DNA of 59,982 nucleotides from Candidatus Brocadia carolinensis (GTDB lineage Bacteria; Planctomycetota; Brocadiia; Brocadiales; Brocadiaceae): the NCBI GenBank assembly GCA_002009475.1, contig AYTS01000192.1, positions 1 to 59,982 on the forward strand. The letters run 5' to 3'. The translations under genes were made by a program, and so were the position numbers. Shown here piece after piece: positions 9,355-18,894 of the stretch. The notes beneath the pieces are model-generated. The model worked only from the letters and a program-made list of their open reading frames with translations. It did not search any database and had not been told where the DNA came from. Positions within the stretch are counted from its first letter, which is position 1. Every line of letters begins with the position of its first letter.

Positions 9355-9917
9355 CTATTCTGAAAATATTTCCTTTAAAACTATTTTTAAGCCTTTCAAG
9401 GCGAAAGGCGATTCGAGGGTATCAGCTTTGCCATATGTATGGTAAAGCTGATATGTGTTATCTTTCAGGATATAAACTTCTGTTTCTTTCTCATCTGGAA
9501 TCACGATCCAATATTCTTTTACTCCAAATCTGGCGTACAGTTTCTTTTTTTTGCACCATATCCCGGTACACACTATTTTCCGAAATTATTTCGATTACGA
9601 GATCAGGTGCACCCTGTATATTTTTTTTCTCCGATAATGCCCAATTTATCCCTGGAGATGAACAGGATATCAGGCTGCACGACATTTTCACCATCAAGAT
9701 ATACGTCGCAAGGGGCATCAAACACCTCGCCAAGATTCCTTTCGATAATAAACCTTCTCAACATAAATTCAAGTCTTCCAGAAATTCTTTGATGCTGAGG
9801 AACTGGCGATGGTGTCATAAGCAATTCTCCATTGATAAGTTCATATCTCTTATCTTCAGGGGTTTTAAGATAGTCCTCATACGTATATTTTTTCTTTTCT
9901 ATAATGACCGGCACCAT
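9355..9917 (-). CDS. Uma2-family (DUF820) putative nuclease, two frameshifts
   Basis: PD-(D/E)XK-fold family common in genomes rich in mobile DNA; function poorly known. Three frames read in order: YTYEDYLKTPEDKRYELINGELLM and VVQPDILFISRDKLGIIGEKK (to about 9628), then NIQGAPDLVIEIISENSVYRDMVQKK (to about 9552), then LYARFGVKEYWIVIPDEKETEVYIL to 9355. Both junctions are runs of eight A (minus strand) at 9621-9628 and 9545-9552. One A fewer at each restores a normal protein of about 187 residues. Active-site elements (PDI, ExxS) survive. Confidence 0.75.
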
Positions 9918-10015
9918 AATAAGCCTCCAAGTCTTTTTATCTCACATTACTTTGGTAAAATAGCACCCACCCTATCTCATCAGGAAGCGGGAGACAAAGG
10001 GGGAGGGTGTGTGAG

Positions 10016-10393
10016 ATGATTTTCTTATCAAATATTACTGGTAGCAACGGTATCGCCACAACAGACCAGTCTGCTCAGTATCAGCTAAAAAAGGGACAAT
10101 TACAACAGACATCAGTAAAAGAATTATCCTATAAAACACCAGAGATTTCAAGGATTTTATGCAGGAATGATTTTGTACAGGAGAAAGGAATTGGCGAGGG
10201 CAAGCAAAGCACATTTTTAATACAAAAAGACTGTCCGAGAATTATTGACACACGAAGTGCTTTCTTACAAATCTGTTACTATAATCCGTGGCAAAATCGC
10301 TGGGATGTGTTGTTCACGGTTCGTGCAATTTGGTGGCATAATTTAAGTTTTATCTTACCATGCAAGAGGATGAGGGGAGCAGGGTCATCTTAA
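10016..10393 (+). CDS. Doubtful hypothetical protein
   Basis: Open frame of about 125 codons starting ATGATTTTC with a GGGAGG-type site about ten bases upstream. No domain, signal or membrane segment is recognised. It lies in a 670-base gap between the Uma2 gene and a decayed insertion sequence, so it may be the remnant of an older gene or chance. Confidence 0.25.
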   Translation: MIFLSNITGSNGIATTDQSAQYQLKKGQLQQTSVKELSYKTPEISRILCRNDFVQEKGIGEGKQSTFLIQKDCPRIIDTRSAFLQICYYNPWQNRWDVLFTVRAIWWHNLSFILPCKRMRGAGSS

Positions 10394-10586
10394 AAAAGTG
10401 TTAGTCTTTCTTGCTGAAAAGGTCAAATCGACAAGACAAAGAATAAATAGTGTCTGAACGAAAACGCACTTTTTTGAAAAGTTTTGGGATAGTTTTGGGC
10501 TTACGACAATCTTTCTTTGCCCTTTGGCGCTAGACCTTTGCCTGAGGTAAGGTTCTTTTCCTCATTTTCCCTCTTTCCCCCTCATT

Positions 10587-11225
10587 TTAGATTTGCCTGT
10601 CGATAGTATCTCTCCTTCCATGCTGTTTTTCCCGGTTTTTTAAGCTGTCCTTTCGGAATTTCTTTTCCTTCTTTCGTGCCTTCTCCTGAAGCACGTTTCC
10701 CAGCTTGTGTAAATTTGCTGCTACTACTCCCAGGGCACAATACCTCTTAAATGCGTGCAACCCTTTATCCAGACACCTATCCAAGCCGTGATGTTCCAGA
10801 CGATTGATGTCCGGTTCCACCGCTGAGTGCCTATGCCGTAGTTTCCGAAATGTCCTGCCCGATTCCTCCGCCTGTTCCTCCGGGTTCTTCTTGCCCTTCT
10901 TGGGCATGATCACCTCCGGTATATACAGACTCAACAACCTGTCTGCCAGAGGAAGGGATAACGTCACGTCCGCCTCTCTTTCAATAACCTGATGCTCCAC
11001 GACGAACCCCCATGGATCGCTTGCTACCAGCATATTATGCCCCAATTCCACCCGCTTGTTTACCTTACCTTTGTACAACCACTCCGTGTGCGGCTCAAAT
11101 AACGAATACCCTTCTCTCCCACCGGTATCTGTTCACCCTCTATCACCCTTCTTTCCACCAGGTCTATATGCTTTTTCAACACCCCTCGCAAGGACACAGG
11201 CAAGGAAAGGGTAACCAAATCTTTA
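10587..11225 (-). mobile_element. Decayed ISNCY-type transposase remnant
   Basis: Minus-strand fragments match the C-terminal half of ISNCY-family transposases: SLFEPHTEWLYKGKVNKRVELGHN, then LPLADRLL joined directly to SLYIPEVIMPKKGKKNPEEQ, then HSAVEPDINRLEHHGLDRC and GVVAANLHKLG. The join after ADRLL removes the catalytic segment between those blocks, an internal deletion. Upstream, LRGVLKKHIDLVERRVIEGEQIPVG is in another frame, and the N-terminus is absent. A possible terminal sequence, GTGTCTGAACGAAAACGC, lies near 10450. The element cannot encode an active enzyme. Confidence 0.8.
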
Positions 11226-11324
11226 CCGGTGAAGTGGCTTTAATTTTGTCGCGGGATTATTGATGATGGCCATAAAAAAAGTTACAGATGAAATTTCAGG
11301 AGACTCTCTGTATAATGTAGCATT

Positions 11325-11395
11325 AATCTGATTTCGGCAGCGGCTTTTAACTCCCCTTGCTGGAGCGACCAGGCTGGCCGCTCTACATGGGCCGG
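11325..11395. repeat. Dispersed repeat family C, copy 2
   Basis: TTCGGCAGCGGCTTTTAACTCC then GGAGCGACCAGGCTGGCCGCTC and TACATGGGC, immediately upstream of the peroxidase gene. Confidence 0.6.
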
Positions 11396-11484
11396 AGGAA
11401 AAACCGGTTTGAAGTTCTTGAATATTAAATTAGTGGACTCAGCAAAACTTCTGGAAAGCTTTTTAAGAGAGGAGGGAATGATTA

Positions 11485-12639
11485 ATGAGACGAGCAAATA
11501 GTACCTGTGGAGCTAATTCCATACTCAAAAGTAATCGCCATATCATGTGCTATTTCATAGTTTTTTGCCTTATTTGTCTTTTACAGTCTGTTGCTTTTTC
11601 AGAAACGGGGAACAATTCTTATGTATTACGTTTACCGCCAGGCGTTCTGGAGCCTGTCATTCCTGAAGATAATCCTTTAACAAAAGAGAAAATAGAGCTG
11701 GGCAGGAAGCTCTTTTTTGACAAACGCCTTTCTGCTGATGATACGATAAGTTGCGCCACCTGCCACGATCCGGAAAAGGGATTCGCCGATGGCAGGGCCA
11801 TTGCCGTTGGAATAAAAGAGCGAAAAGGAACGAGAAACAGTCCTACAGTACTCAATGCAGCTTTTTTCGACACACAATTCTGGGATGGCAGGGCAATCAC
11901 CCTAGAAGAACAGGCCAAACAGCCCATAGTTAATCCGAAGGAGATGGGTATGCCGTCCCATGATGCCCTTGTGGGAAAAATTTCAAACATGCCCGAATAT
12001 ACTACTCCCTTTAAGGCTGTTTTCGGAACAGAGAAAATCACTATCGATCACATTGTTATGGCTATTGCGTCTTTTGAGCGAACACTCATTACCTTTCATG
12101 CGCCGTTTGACAGATTTATCGCCGGCAAAAAAGATGCAATAAGCGCATCTGCACAGAGAGGATGGAAATTGTTTCAGGGAAAGGCGCGGTGTATCACCTG
12201 TCATGAATTTAATGTGTCATATCCCTTTTTCACCAATAACAAATTCCACAATATCGGTGTTGCTATGAAGGGTAAAGATTTTGGACCCCTGGCCAGAAAG
12301 GCGGCTGGTTCCGGTGCAGACCCCACGGCGCTCGCACAGGAAGAGGCTTCTGCCGAACTCGGACGCTATCTGGTAACAAAGGAGCCAAAAGATATTGGAG
12401 CCTTTAAGACCTCGGGACTGAGAAATATTGCCCTTACTGCTCCGTATTTACACGACGGGAGTGAGCCGACCCTGGAGAGTGTTGTCGAATTTTATGATAA
12501 AGGTGGTGTTCCGAATCCGAATTTGGATGGCGGGATACGGCCGCTCAATTTGTCGGAAGATGAAAAGAAGGATTTGGTTGAGTTTATGAAATCGCTCACC
12601 AGCGATGACCTTGCAGGTTTAGGAGTTACCGTAAAATAA
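11485..12639 (+). CDS. Di-haem cytochrome c peroxidase (MauG/CcpA family)
   Basis: Periplasmic enzyme that reduces hydrogen peroxide with electrons from small cytochromes. Two haem-attachment motifs are present, CATCH (residues 90-94) and CITCH (236-240). The family signatures FFDKRLSADDTISC, GFADG and NSPTVLNAAF are also present. A hydrophobic segment ending in VAFSE (about residue 40) is the export signal; the ATG at 11485 follows GGAGG by nine bases. The 384-residue length is slightly long for the family because of about 20 residues before the signal core. It opens a plus-strand run of exported redox and stress proteins. Confidence 0.93.
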   Translation: MRRANSTCGANSILKSNRHIMCYFIVFCLICLLQSVAFSETGNNSYVLRLPPGVLEPVIPEDNPLTKEKIELGRKLFFDKRLSADDTISCATCHDPEKGFADGRAIAVGIKERKGTRNSPTVLNAAFFDTQFWDGRAITLEEQAKQPIVNPKEMGMPSHDALVGKISNMPEYTTPFKAVFGTEKITIDHIVMAIASFERTLITFHAPFDRFIAGKKDAISASAQRGWKLFQGKARCITCHEFNVSYPFFTNNKFHNIGVAMKGKDFGPLARKAAGSGADPTALAQEEASAELGRYLVTKEPKDIGAFKTSGLRNIALTAPYLHDGSEPTLESVVEFYDKGGVPNPNLDGGIRPLNLSEDEKKDLVEFMKSLTSDDLAGLGVTVK

Positions 12640-12640
12640 T

Positions 12641-12710
12641 TTAAGGTTAGGGAATTTCAATTACCCCCCCCCCATAATCCCCCCGTAAACGTAGGGAAAC
12701 AGGGAGGGAA
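12641..12710. repeat. Dispersed palindromic repeat family B, copy 3
   Basis: GGAATTTCAATTACCCCCC, CCATAATCCCCCCGTAAACG and TAGGGAAACAGGGAGG, a slightly degenerate family B element directly after the peroxidase stop. Confidence 0.7.
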
Positions 12711-12797
12711 ATCGCTGAAGGCCTAACTAAATGTATGAAGCGGGGTTTTCAGTGGCCGTTTGGTTTTTCTGTCATTAATATCAGGAGATAATCACTT

Positions 12798-13883
12798 ATG
12801 AACACAAAAAGCAAAGGGAAGAACGAACACGTGCAGCACGCGACGTTGGCCGATGTGAGCCGGAGGGAATTTTTAAAAACCACGATGAAGGCCGGGGTGA
12901 TTCTTGCAGGTTCAGATTACATGCTAAACTCATCAGAAAATCTGGTGCAGTTGGTTTCAATAAAACGGGGGAAAGAAGAATTTCAGTTTGCTTATATATC
13001 CGACTCGCATCTCCTTTCGCGGGGGAAAGAACATAGATTTGCCCGGGCATTGATAAAGGCCGTTGAGGACGTGAATGCCATGTCCCCGCAGCCGGATTTT
13101 GTGCTTTACGGAGGAGACCTGGCGCAGTTGGGGCTGCGGGAGGAGTTGTTGCTCGGAAAAGAGATTATTGCCCCTTTAAAGCCCAAACGCTACATGATGG
13201 TTGGCGAGCATGACTGGTACTATGATATGGGAGAGGCATGGCGGGAATTCTTTGGTCCGCCAACGTATTCCTTTGACCATAAGGGAGTACATTTCATCGT
13301 GCTGAATAGTATAATTGTTGAGGATTACTGGTCGGAAACGAAAATGACACCTATGGAACGCATGTTATTCATGGCACAGTTGGATAATCCAAAAGGGAGA
13401 CCTTTTACCGTGGGTGAAGAACAGCGGAAATGGCTGAAGGAAGACCTGGCCGGTGTTAGCAAAGCTACACCCGTCGTTGTTTTTTCTCACTCGCCTTTAT
13501 ATAAATATTATAAACCCTGGAATTTCTGGACTGATGATGCGGAGAAAGTCCAGCAATTGTTAAGTCCGTTCAAATCAGTAACGGTTATCCACGGCCATAC
13601 CCATCAGGTGCTTACCAATAAAATAAAGAATATCGTATTCCACGGCATGTTGTCCACTGCATGGCCCTGGCCCTATGCGCCTGAGGGTATTCCGGCGCTT
13701 ACCGTTCAAATGGACAGGCCAGACCCGTTTAACCAATTTGATGGCACCGGATGGGGAACAGCACAGGTAACTTCTCAGGGAAATGTTAATAAGACATACC
13801 ATCTCTGGGACAGGAATCCTGTGGTTGTATCCTATGAAAGCCTCTTAGCTGGCAGAGAACCGGTACCTGGTCCTTCATATTAG
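12798..13883 (+). CDS. Tat-exported metallophosphoesterase (calcineurin-like)
   Basis: Predicted exported phosphodiesterase or phosphatase of unknown substrate. A twin-arginine signal SRREFLKTTMKAGVILAG sits at residues 20-38. Metal-site motifs occur in order: SDSHLL, YGGDLAQLG, VGEHDWYYD, FSHSPLY and HGHTHQ. The third motif is normally GNHD; here Asn, usually a metal ligand, is Glu, an unusual but potentially coordinating change. It lies between the peroxidase and a cytochrome on the same strand, with repeats in the gaps, so co-transcription is uncertain. Confidence 0.88.
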   Translation: MNTKSKGKNEHVQHATLADVSRREFLKTTMKAGVILAGSDYMLNSSENLVQLVSIKRGKEEFQFAYISDSHLLSRGKEHRFARALIKAVEDVNAMSPQPDFVLYGGDLAQLGLREELLLGKEIIAPLKPKRYMMVGEHDWYYDMGEAWREFFGPPTYSFDHKGVHFIVLNSIIVEDYWSETKMTPMERMLFMAQLDNPKGRPFTVGEEQRKWLKEDLAGVSKATPVVVFSHSPLYKYYKPWNFWTDDAEKVQQLLSPFKSVTVIHGHTHQVLTNKIKNIVFHGMLSTAWPWPYAPEGIPALTVQMDRPDPFNQFDGTGWGTAQVTSQGNVNKTYHLWDRNPVVVSYESLLAGREPVPGPSY

Positions 13884-13908
13884 GCTATTGCAACATATGG
13901 GAATTGTA

Positions 13909-13998
13909 AAACTTGAGATTCTTCGGTCGTTTCACTTTCTCAGAATGACAAAAAAGCGGGAGAAAATGTCATTCTGAGCGGAGCGAAGAATCTAATTT
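13909..13998. repeat. Dispersed inverted repeat family D, copy 2
   Basis: AGATTCTTCGGTCGTTTCAC...CTCAGAATGACA faces TGTCATTCTGAGCGGAGCG and AAGAATCTAA. It forms a long imperfect hairpin and abuts a family B copy. Confidence 0.65.
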
Positions 13999-14058
13999 AA
14001 GGTTTAGGAATTTCCTTCACCACCCCCCATAATCCCCCCGTAAACGGGGGGAAATTCA
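13999..14058. repeat. Dispersed palindromic repeat family B, copy 4
   Basis: GGAATTTCCTTCACCACCCC, CCATAATCCCCCCG and TAAACGGGGGGAAATTC. Confidence 0.75.
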
Positions 14059-14094
14059 ACAAAGGTCTGATTGAATGTTAAGGAATTCAATCTT

Positions 14095-14172
14095 TTTGAT
14101 CCATGTAGAGCGACCTGTCTGGTCGCCTTACCATAAGGTGAGCTTAAAGTCGCTGCCAAAGGCAGCCTAATT
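14095..14172. repeat. Dispersed repeat family C, copy 3
   Basis: CCATGTAGAGCGACCTGTCTGG, TCGCCTTACCATAAGGTGAGC and CGCTGCCAAAGGCAGCCTAA. It sits immediately upstream of the cytochrome gene and follows families D and B, so three repeat types are stacked between two genes. Confidence 0.65.
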
Positions 14173-14210
14173 TACTTTCAAAAAAACAAACGATCGTAAG
14201 GGAGATAAGT

Positions 14211-14927
14211 ATGAAGATATGGTATAAGTTTTTTCTCTGTGCCTGCCTGTATCTGGCAATGATTACGCATGCTGTAAAAGCGGAAAATACCCCATCTGGT
14301 AATACTTCGATGGACACCCAACCGTCAGGCGGAAAAGCAGTGCAGGTTGTTACCGCCTGCGATGGCAGGAAGAAGGTGATCGTGGAAGGCTGCAATGAGG
14401 GAGATGTGATGCCCGAACAGAAGGCAAGAAAGGTGGCGGAACTTTTGATGACACTAATGGAATTCTGTGAGGATGAAATTGTAGCACGTTTGCCGCAAAC
14501 AGAGATGTCCATACAGCTTTCCCTGAACGGAATGCCCTATGTCACCGTTCGGGATACCGGGGAAATCCCCCTCCTTTTCGTGCATGGAGGAAAAGTGCAT
14601 ACGGAAAGAGAAAAAAAGGTCTGGGCTGCTGAGACGGGCCGTATGATTAACGAAGGCTATGCGTTGTTTCATAGTCCCAGCCTTGGTAAAAACGGGATTT
14701 CCTGCGACATGTGTCATCCGGATACCGCTAATACCCATCCGGAGACATACCCCAAATATCAGACACAACTGAACAAGGCAGTTCTTCTGAGAGATATGAT
14801 AAACTGGTGTATTGAAAACCCCATGGAGGGAGAAAAGCTTGCTGAGGACGATCCAAAAATGAAAGCCGTTGAGGCCTATATAATCTCAGCCCGTGCCGGT
14901 AAAATACTCGAGCCGGGCAAGCACTAA
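14211..14927 (+). CDS. Exported monohaem cytochrome c, SoxA-like
   Basis: A signal peptide (residues 1-25, ending AVKA) leads to a 238-residue secreted protein with one haem motif, CDMCH (165-169). The surrounding sequence GYALFHSPSLGKNGISCDMCH, plus NKAVLLRDMINWCIENPM and PKMKAVEAYIISAR, resembles the haem domain of SoxA-type cytochromes. The N-terminal 130 residues are not recognised. No other sox gene is nearby, so a general electron-carrier role, possibly with the peroxidase, is more likely than thiosulfate oxidation. Confidence 0.8.
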   Translation: MKIWYKFFLCACLYLAMITHAVKAENTPSGNTSMDTQPSGGKAVQVVTACDGRKKVIVEGCNEGDVMPEQKARKVAELLMTLMEFCEDEIVARLPQTEMSIQLSLNGMPYVTVRDTGEIPLLFVHGGKVHTEREKKVWAAETGRMINEGYALFHSPSLGKNGISCDMCHPDTANTHPETYPKYQTQLNKAVLLRDMINWCIENPMEGEKLAEDDPKMKAVEAYIISARAGKILEPGKH

Positions 14928-15006
14928 GGGGTCTTCGGCATGATTGTTATTCATGTATCCAGAATATTCCTGTTTTGATTTGCTTTGCGGAGGAGAATGA
15001 TACCAA

Positions 15007-15507
15007 ATGAAGCATGAAAATTTTAATGATGCAGAGGCGCTGAAGATTGCAATGAACATCGAGGAAGAAGGTCTGGAATTTTATTCTATCCTCACGAAAA
15101 ACGCAAGAGACGACAAGGCAAAAGATATCTTTTCAAAACTCGCCTCTGCTGAAAAAAAACATCTGGCGCTTTTTCAAGAGATGTATTCTAAAATCACCTC
15201 TCCGTCAAATCCAGTGCAGGGTTGTGAAGATTATACCGTGGACCTCTATTTGAAAGATTTGGTGGAGACGGGCATATTTACGAAAAAAGGAGAAGCCAGG
15301 CGGCTTGCAACAGGGATAAAGACGGATATTGACGCACTGAAAATCGGTATTCAGGCAGAGAAGGATTCCATATTGTATTATACGGAGGCTGCAAAAAATA
15401 CCAGGCACGAAGGAGGCAAAAAGGCATTTGAGCAACTGGCAGACGAGGAGAAAAGGCATTTAAAAATACTGACAGAACACTTGAGGACATTAACGAAAAC
15501 GCCATAA
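15007..15507 (+). CDS. Ferritin-like (rubrerythrin-type) di-iron protein
   Basis: Four-helix bundle with paired iron-binding motifs: NIEEEGLEFY and AEKKHLALF in the first half, AEKDSILYY and DEEKRHLKIL in the second, the rubrerythrin/ferritin-like pattern. The 166-residue protein has no C-terminal rubredoxin domain. A role in peroxide scavenging or iron handling suits its place between the peroxidase and superoxide dismutase genes. Its stop codon TAA (15505-15507) is the first part of a family A repeat, so the C-terminus may have been set by the repeat insertion. Confidence 0.85.
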   Translation: MKHENFNDAEALKIAMNIEEEGLEFYSILTKNARDDKAKDIFSKLASAEKKHLALFQEMYSKITSPSNPVQGCEDYTVDLYLKDLVETGIFTKKGEARRLATGIKTDIDALKIGIQAEKDSILYYTEAAKNTRHEGGKKAFEQLADEEKRHLKILTEHLRTLTKTP

Positions 15508-15750
15508 CGCAGCAAAGCTGCAATTAATTCTCCGTTGTGAAAGCGGGAGATTGCTTCGGAAAAGACCCTCGCAATGACACAGGCTATGCCTTTGATGATA
15601 TATGGTGCGTTGTCATTGCGGGCACATTCGCGCTGCTCAGGGTAAACTCCGCGAAGCAATCTTTCTCTCTTAAACAATCTGAACCCCCTGATAAGGGATA
15701 AAAAGGGTTGTGAAAAAACTTACAAAAAAGAAGTTTTTACGCGGTAATAC
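15504..15750 (-). repeat. Dispersed repeat family A, copy 4 (full)
   Basis: Same orientation as copy 1, from ATAACGCAGCAAAG through GATTGCTTCGGAAAAGACCC, CTGATAAGGGATAAAAAGGG and GTTTTTACGCGGTAATAC. It overlaps the stop codon of the ferritin-like gene and ends about 30 bp before the superoxide dismutase start. Confidence 0.75.
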
Positions 15751-15780
15751 GATAGAATGGTAAAAAAATAAGGAGGTGCT

Positions 15781-16470
15781 ATGCTTGACAGACGTGAATT
15801 TTTGGCGGTAACTGGCGCAGGAGGGGCTGCCCTGTTACTCGGTATTCCAAACCCTTTACATGCATCAACAACAGAAAAGGAGGAAAAAAGTATGCCATAC
15901 ACAGCAAAGGATTACTCAAAACTTATCGGGATGGAGGGGTTCAGTGAAACGATCCTCAAAAATCACTTCACTCTCTATCAGGGATACGTGACAAACACCA
16001 ACAAGGTGCTCGACATTCTCAGTCAGATGCTGAAAGATGGAAAGACAGCCACCCCGGAATTCGCTGAACTCAAGAGGCGGCTCGGATGGGAGTTCAATGG
16101 AATGAGGCTTCATGAATATTATTTTGAAAACCTTGGGAAAAAAGGCGGTATTAACAAAGAGGGTGCGCTTGCCAAGAAGATGACTGAGGAATTTGGCAGC
16201 TACGAGATGTGGGAAAAGGACTTCAAGGCAGTTGGCGCGATGAGGGGGATCGGCTGGGCTGTTCTTTACCAGGATAGCGCAAGTGGCAGACTCATCAACT
16301 TCTGGATAAACGAGCACGACGTTTCGCACCCGGCAGGATGTAATCCCTTATTGATCATGGATGTTTTTGAGCATGCCTTTATGATCGATTACGGCCTTAA
16401 GAGAGCGGACTATATCGAGGCGTTCTTCAAGAATATTGATTGGACAGCCGCAGAAGCAAGGTTGAAATAA
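15781..16470 (+). CDS. Fe/Mn superoxide dismutase with Tat signal
   Basis: Converts superoxide to oxygen and hydrogen peroxide. Metal ligands are all present: His62 (ILKNHFTLY), His111 (GMRLHEYYF), Asp194 and His198 (MDVFEHAF). Residues 1-30 form a twin-arginine signal (DRREFLAVTGAGGAALLLG), so the enzyme should be folded with its metal and then exported, unlike most bacterial Fe/Mn enzymes, which are cytoplasmic. AAGGAGG lies just before the ATG. Neighbouring peroxidase and ferritin-like genes suggest a periplasmic detoxification set. Confidence 0.93.
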   Translation: MLDRREFLAVTGAGGAALLLGIPNPLHASTTEKEEKSMPYTAKDYSKLIGMEGFSETILKNHFTLYQGYVTNTNKVLDILSQMLKDGKTATPEFAELKRRLGWEFNGMRLHEYYFENLGKKGGINKEGALAKKMTEEFGSYEMWEKDFKAVGAMRGIGWAVLYQDSASGRLINFWINEHDVSHPAGCNPLLIMDVFEHAFMIDYGLKRADYIEAFFKNIDWTAAEARLK

Positions 16471-16480
16471 ACCAGACTCA

Positions 16481-16513
16481 CCCTGTCAGGGTTTAAAACC
16501 CTGACAGGGTTGA
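16481..16513. repeat. Perfect inverted repeat family E, copy 1
   Basis: CCCTGTCAGGGTTT faces AAACCCTGACAGGG. Each arm is itself palindromic, so several hairpins are possible. A second copy is at 58549-58582. It follows the superoxide dismutase stop by 10 bp and might also act as a transcription barrier. Confidence 0.75.
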
Positions 16514-17166
16514 TCATTGCATCTCGTGCTTCGAATTTCGTCTTTTTCGCCCTTTTCGAATTTGAATATGCTTTGAAAAAATCACGATTCACTGAATTTT
16601 TTGTCCAGCATAATGCCATTGACAAATTCGGATTTAGGGAATGGATTTTTTCTCCCGGCATGTTGTTTCATAGCCAACACAAATGGTGGGAAAAAGGCGG
16701 GATCCGACGGAGACCCCATGAAGGTCTGGATTTCTGTTTTTACCGTGACATGACAGGTCTCAATCACAGCCTGAACGAAAAAACAAAGATTCCGGTAATG
16801 TACGAGGGCAAAGTTGCGGGTATTCACGATGATTTCCTGGGAAAATCTCTCTTTGTAAGCCATGACTTCTATGACGAACAGGAAAACAGGCTTTATACCA
16901 TCTATGGCCATACAAATCCATATCCTTACGTTGATATTGGAAGGGTTTTTCGGGAAGGAGAGGCGATTGCTGTGATTGCAGCAACCAGAAAGAGAGACTC
17001 ACAGATTCTGTCTCATTTGCATATCTCTGTTGCATGGTTACCAAAATCTTTTCCTTACAACAGGCTTAGCTGGGAGACGATGGGAAACCGTGGTGTCGCG
17101 ACTCTTTGCGATCCCCTGAAGTTTATTGATGGTAACTATACTATTGATCAGGAAGGTATTGCTTGA
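16510..17166 (+). CDS. M23-like (LytM-fold) peptidase domain protein
   Basis: Contains the LAS/LytM zinc-site pattern: RPHEGLDF (HxxxD, about residue 69) and, about 100 residues on, SHLHISVAW (HxH). Between them are GKVAGIHDDFLGKSLFVSHDF and YTIYGHT, typical of the M23 beta-sheet. This points to peptidoglycan hydrolase or metal-binding function, though no signal peptide is evident. The start is uncertain: the longest frame begins at a TTG inside the family E repeat (16510), and no ATG lies before the conserved FREWIFSPG block. The true start may be another TTG near 16570. Confidence 0.7.
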   Translation: MIIASRASNFVFFALFEFEYALKKSRFTEFFVQHNAIDKFGFREWIFSPGMLFHSQHKWWEKGGIRRRPHEGLDFCFYRDMTGLNHSLNEKTKIPVMYEGKVAGIHDDFLGKSLFVSHDFYDEQENRLYTIYGHTNPYPYVDIGRVFREGEAIAVIAATRKRDSQILSHLHISVAWLPKSFPYNRLSWETMGNRGVATLCDPLKFIDGNYTIDQEGIA

Positions 17167-17262
17167 TATTATGTATGTTTTGCTTTGATAATGGGGTGAA
17201 TCCCCCACAAATTACCCCCCCCCCAACAGAGGACTTTCTAAGATGAAGATTGGAGACTGATT

Positions 17263-17838
17263 ATGAAAAAATCTTTAGGCGCAAAGACCATCTTATACCC
17301 AACTCCCGTACTCATTGTGGGTACGTATGACAAGAAGGGAAAACCAAATGCCATGAATGTTGCATGGGGAGGGCTGTGTTGTTCCAGTCCGCCGTCTCTG
17401 GCGATTTCTCTCAGGAAGGCCACGTACTCCTATGGGAATATCGTGGAGCGAAAAGCCTTTACGATAAATATCCCTTCAGAAAATTATGCCAAAGAGGCCG
17501 ATTATTTTGGAATCGCTTCCGGAAGCAAAGAAGATAAATTTTCTGCAACCAATCTCACTGCGGTAAAGAGCGATCTTGTGGATGCCCCTTATATCGGGGA
17601 ATTCCCCCTTATCCTGGAATGTAAACTCATGCACACGGTTGAGATCGGATTACACACCCAGTTTGTTGGTGAGATTATGGATGTTAAAATTGAAGATTCA
17701 GTGCTCGGAGAAGGTGGAACTATCGACATTGAAAAAATGCATCCCTTCTTCTATGCCCCGGAGATCCGAGCCTATTATGGAGTTGGCAAGTGTATAGGAA
17801 AGGCCTTTTCCCTGGGAAAGCAGATTAAGGGCATTTAA
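17263..17838 (+). CDS. Flavin reductase-like / flavoredoxin family protein
   Basis: FMN-binding split-barrel protein of 191 residues. Characteristic blocks are [49 protein letters not shown] and [14 protein letters not shown]. Members pass electrons via bound FMN; the partner here is unknown. It starts with ATG behind GGAGACTGATT and is 95 bp after the M23 gene. Confidence 0.85.
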   Translation: MKKSLGAKTILYPTPVLIVGTYDKKGKPNAMNVAWGGLCCSSPPSLAISLRKATYSYGNIVERKAFTINIPSENYAKEADYFGIASGSKEDKFSATNLTAVKSDLVDAPYIGEFPLILECKLMHTVEIGLHTQFVGEIMDVKIEDSVLGEGGTIDIEKMHPFFYAPEIRAYYGVGKCIGKAFSLGKQIKGI

Positions 17839-18015
17839 TACAAACAGGGCAATGGGTGGCTGCCGGATATCAGGGAGAATTTATTGACTTTTACCACCTC
17901 ACCTGTATTTCTGTAAGCGCAATACTTATATTCGATATACTCCGGACGGTCACAAAATGTGGTTATTCTTTAATACACAACGTACGATCTCATTTTTTAT
18001 GGGAGGAAATGAATT

Positions 18016-18696
18016 ATGAGAACGAGCAAATATCTGTTGGCCGTAGGTATTGCTTTGTTGATGCTCTGCAGTGTTTCCGGCGCTGTTTTCGCCGAACCTG
18101 TCTGGTCAATCGAAGGTGAATATTTTGAGGGTTGCACCTGCAACCCAGGCTGTCCATGCCTCTTTGGTAGTGAACCCACCCATAATAAGACGTGCAAGAT
18201 TAGCGGCGTCTTTCATATTCAAAAAGGAAATTACGGGCAATATTCACTCGATGGACAAACGGTCATTGGCATAACAGACTTAACTGCACAGCAAGACAAG
18301 AATTGGATAGTCTTTTATATAGATGAAAAGGCCGCAGCCGTTCAGAAAAATGCATTACTGGATATTTTCCAAAACCATGTATTTGGCTTTGCAAAGGTAC
18401 CGGCTGAGAGGATTATCGTAAAATATGTACCGATTCATACGGAGTCTTCCTCATGGCATAAAAAGGCAGTGGCGGCAGATAACCTCACGTTAGATGTTGA
18501 GTTACTTCATGGCACCGGGAATCCTGACAAACCTACCCAAATTGTGAACAAGAATTTTGCGATCTGGGCAAAGGAATTTGATATGACCCTGGATATGGGA
18601 AAGGCCGTTACGCATAGGTTCCGGGAAGGTAACCAGGGGTGGAATTACGATGGACGAAGCGGCTTTGCCACGGCTTTTCGTTTTACCAGCAAGTAA
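18016..18696 (+). CDS. Exported DUF1326-domain protein
   Basis: Signal peptide (residues 1-26, ending VFA) followed by the DUF1326 hallmark WSIEGEYFEGCTCNPGCPC, in which four closely spaced cysteines suggest metal or haem-related binding. The family is widespread and uncharacterised. It has a strong GGGAGGAAATG ribosome site. It lies between the flavin reductase and thioredoxin-like genes; a role in periplasmic thiol or metal chemistry is a guess from context. Confidence 0.82.
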   Translation: MRTSKYLLAVGIALLMLCSVSGAVFAEPVWSIEGEYFEGCTCNPGCPCLFGSEPTHNKTCKISGVFHIQKGNYGQYSLDGQTVIGITDLTAQQDKNWIVFYIDEKAAAVQKNALLDIFQNHVFGFAKVPAERIIVKYVPIHTESSSWHKKAVAADNLTLDVELLHGTGNPDKPTQIVNKNFAIWAKEFDMTLDMGKAVTHRFREGNQGWNYDGRSGFATAFRFTSK

Positions 18697-18894
18697 AGCC
18701 TAATCAGAATGCCTAATCCTTCTTTCGCGTGCTTTAAGCTCAAAAACATCGAAAATATCCAGGAAATTACGCCGTTTCTGGCATCCCGTACCGAAACTTC
18801 GTCTTGATTGCAGGATTCAGATAGAACTGTTTCCAGGGTAACAACGTTGACTACCTGGATAATTGATCATCTGTTGAGAAAGGTTATAGAGAGT

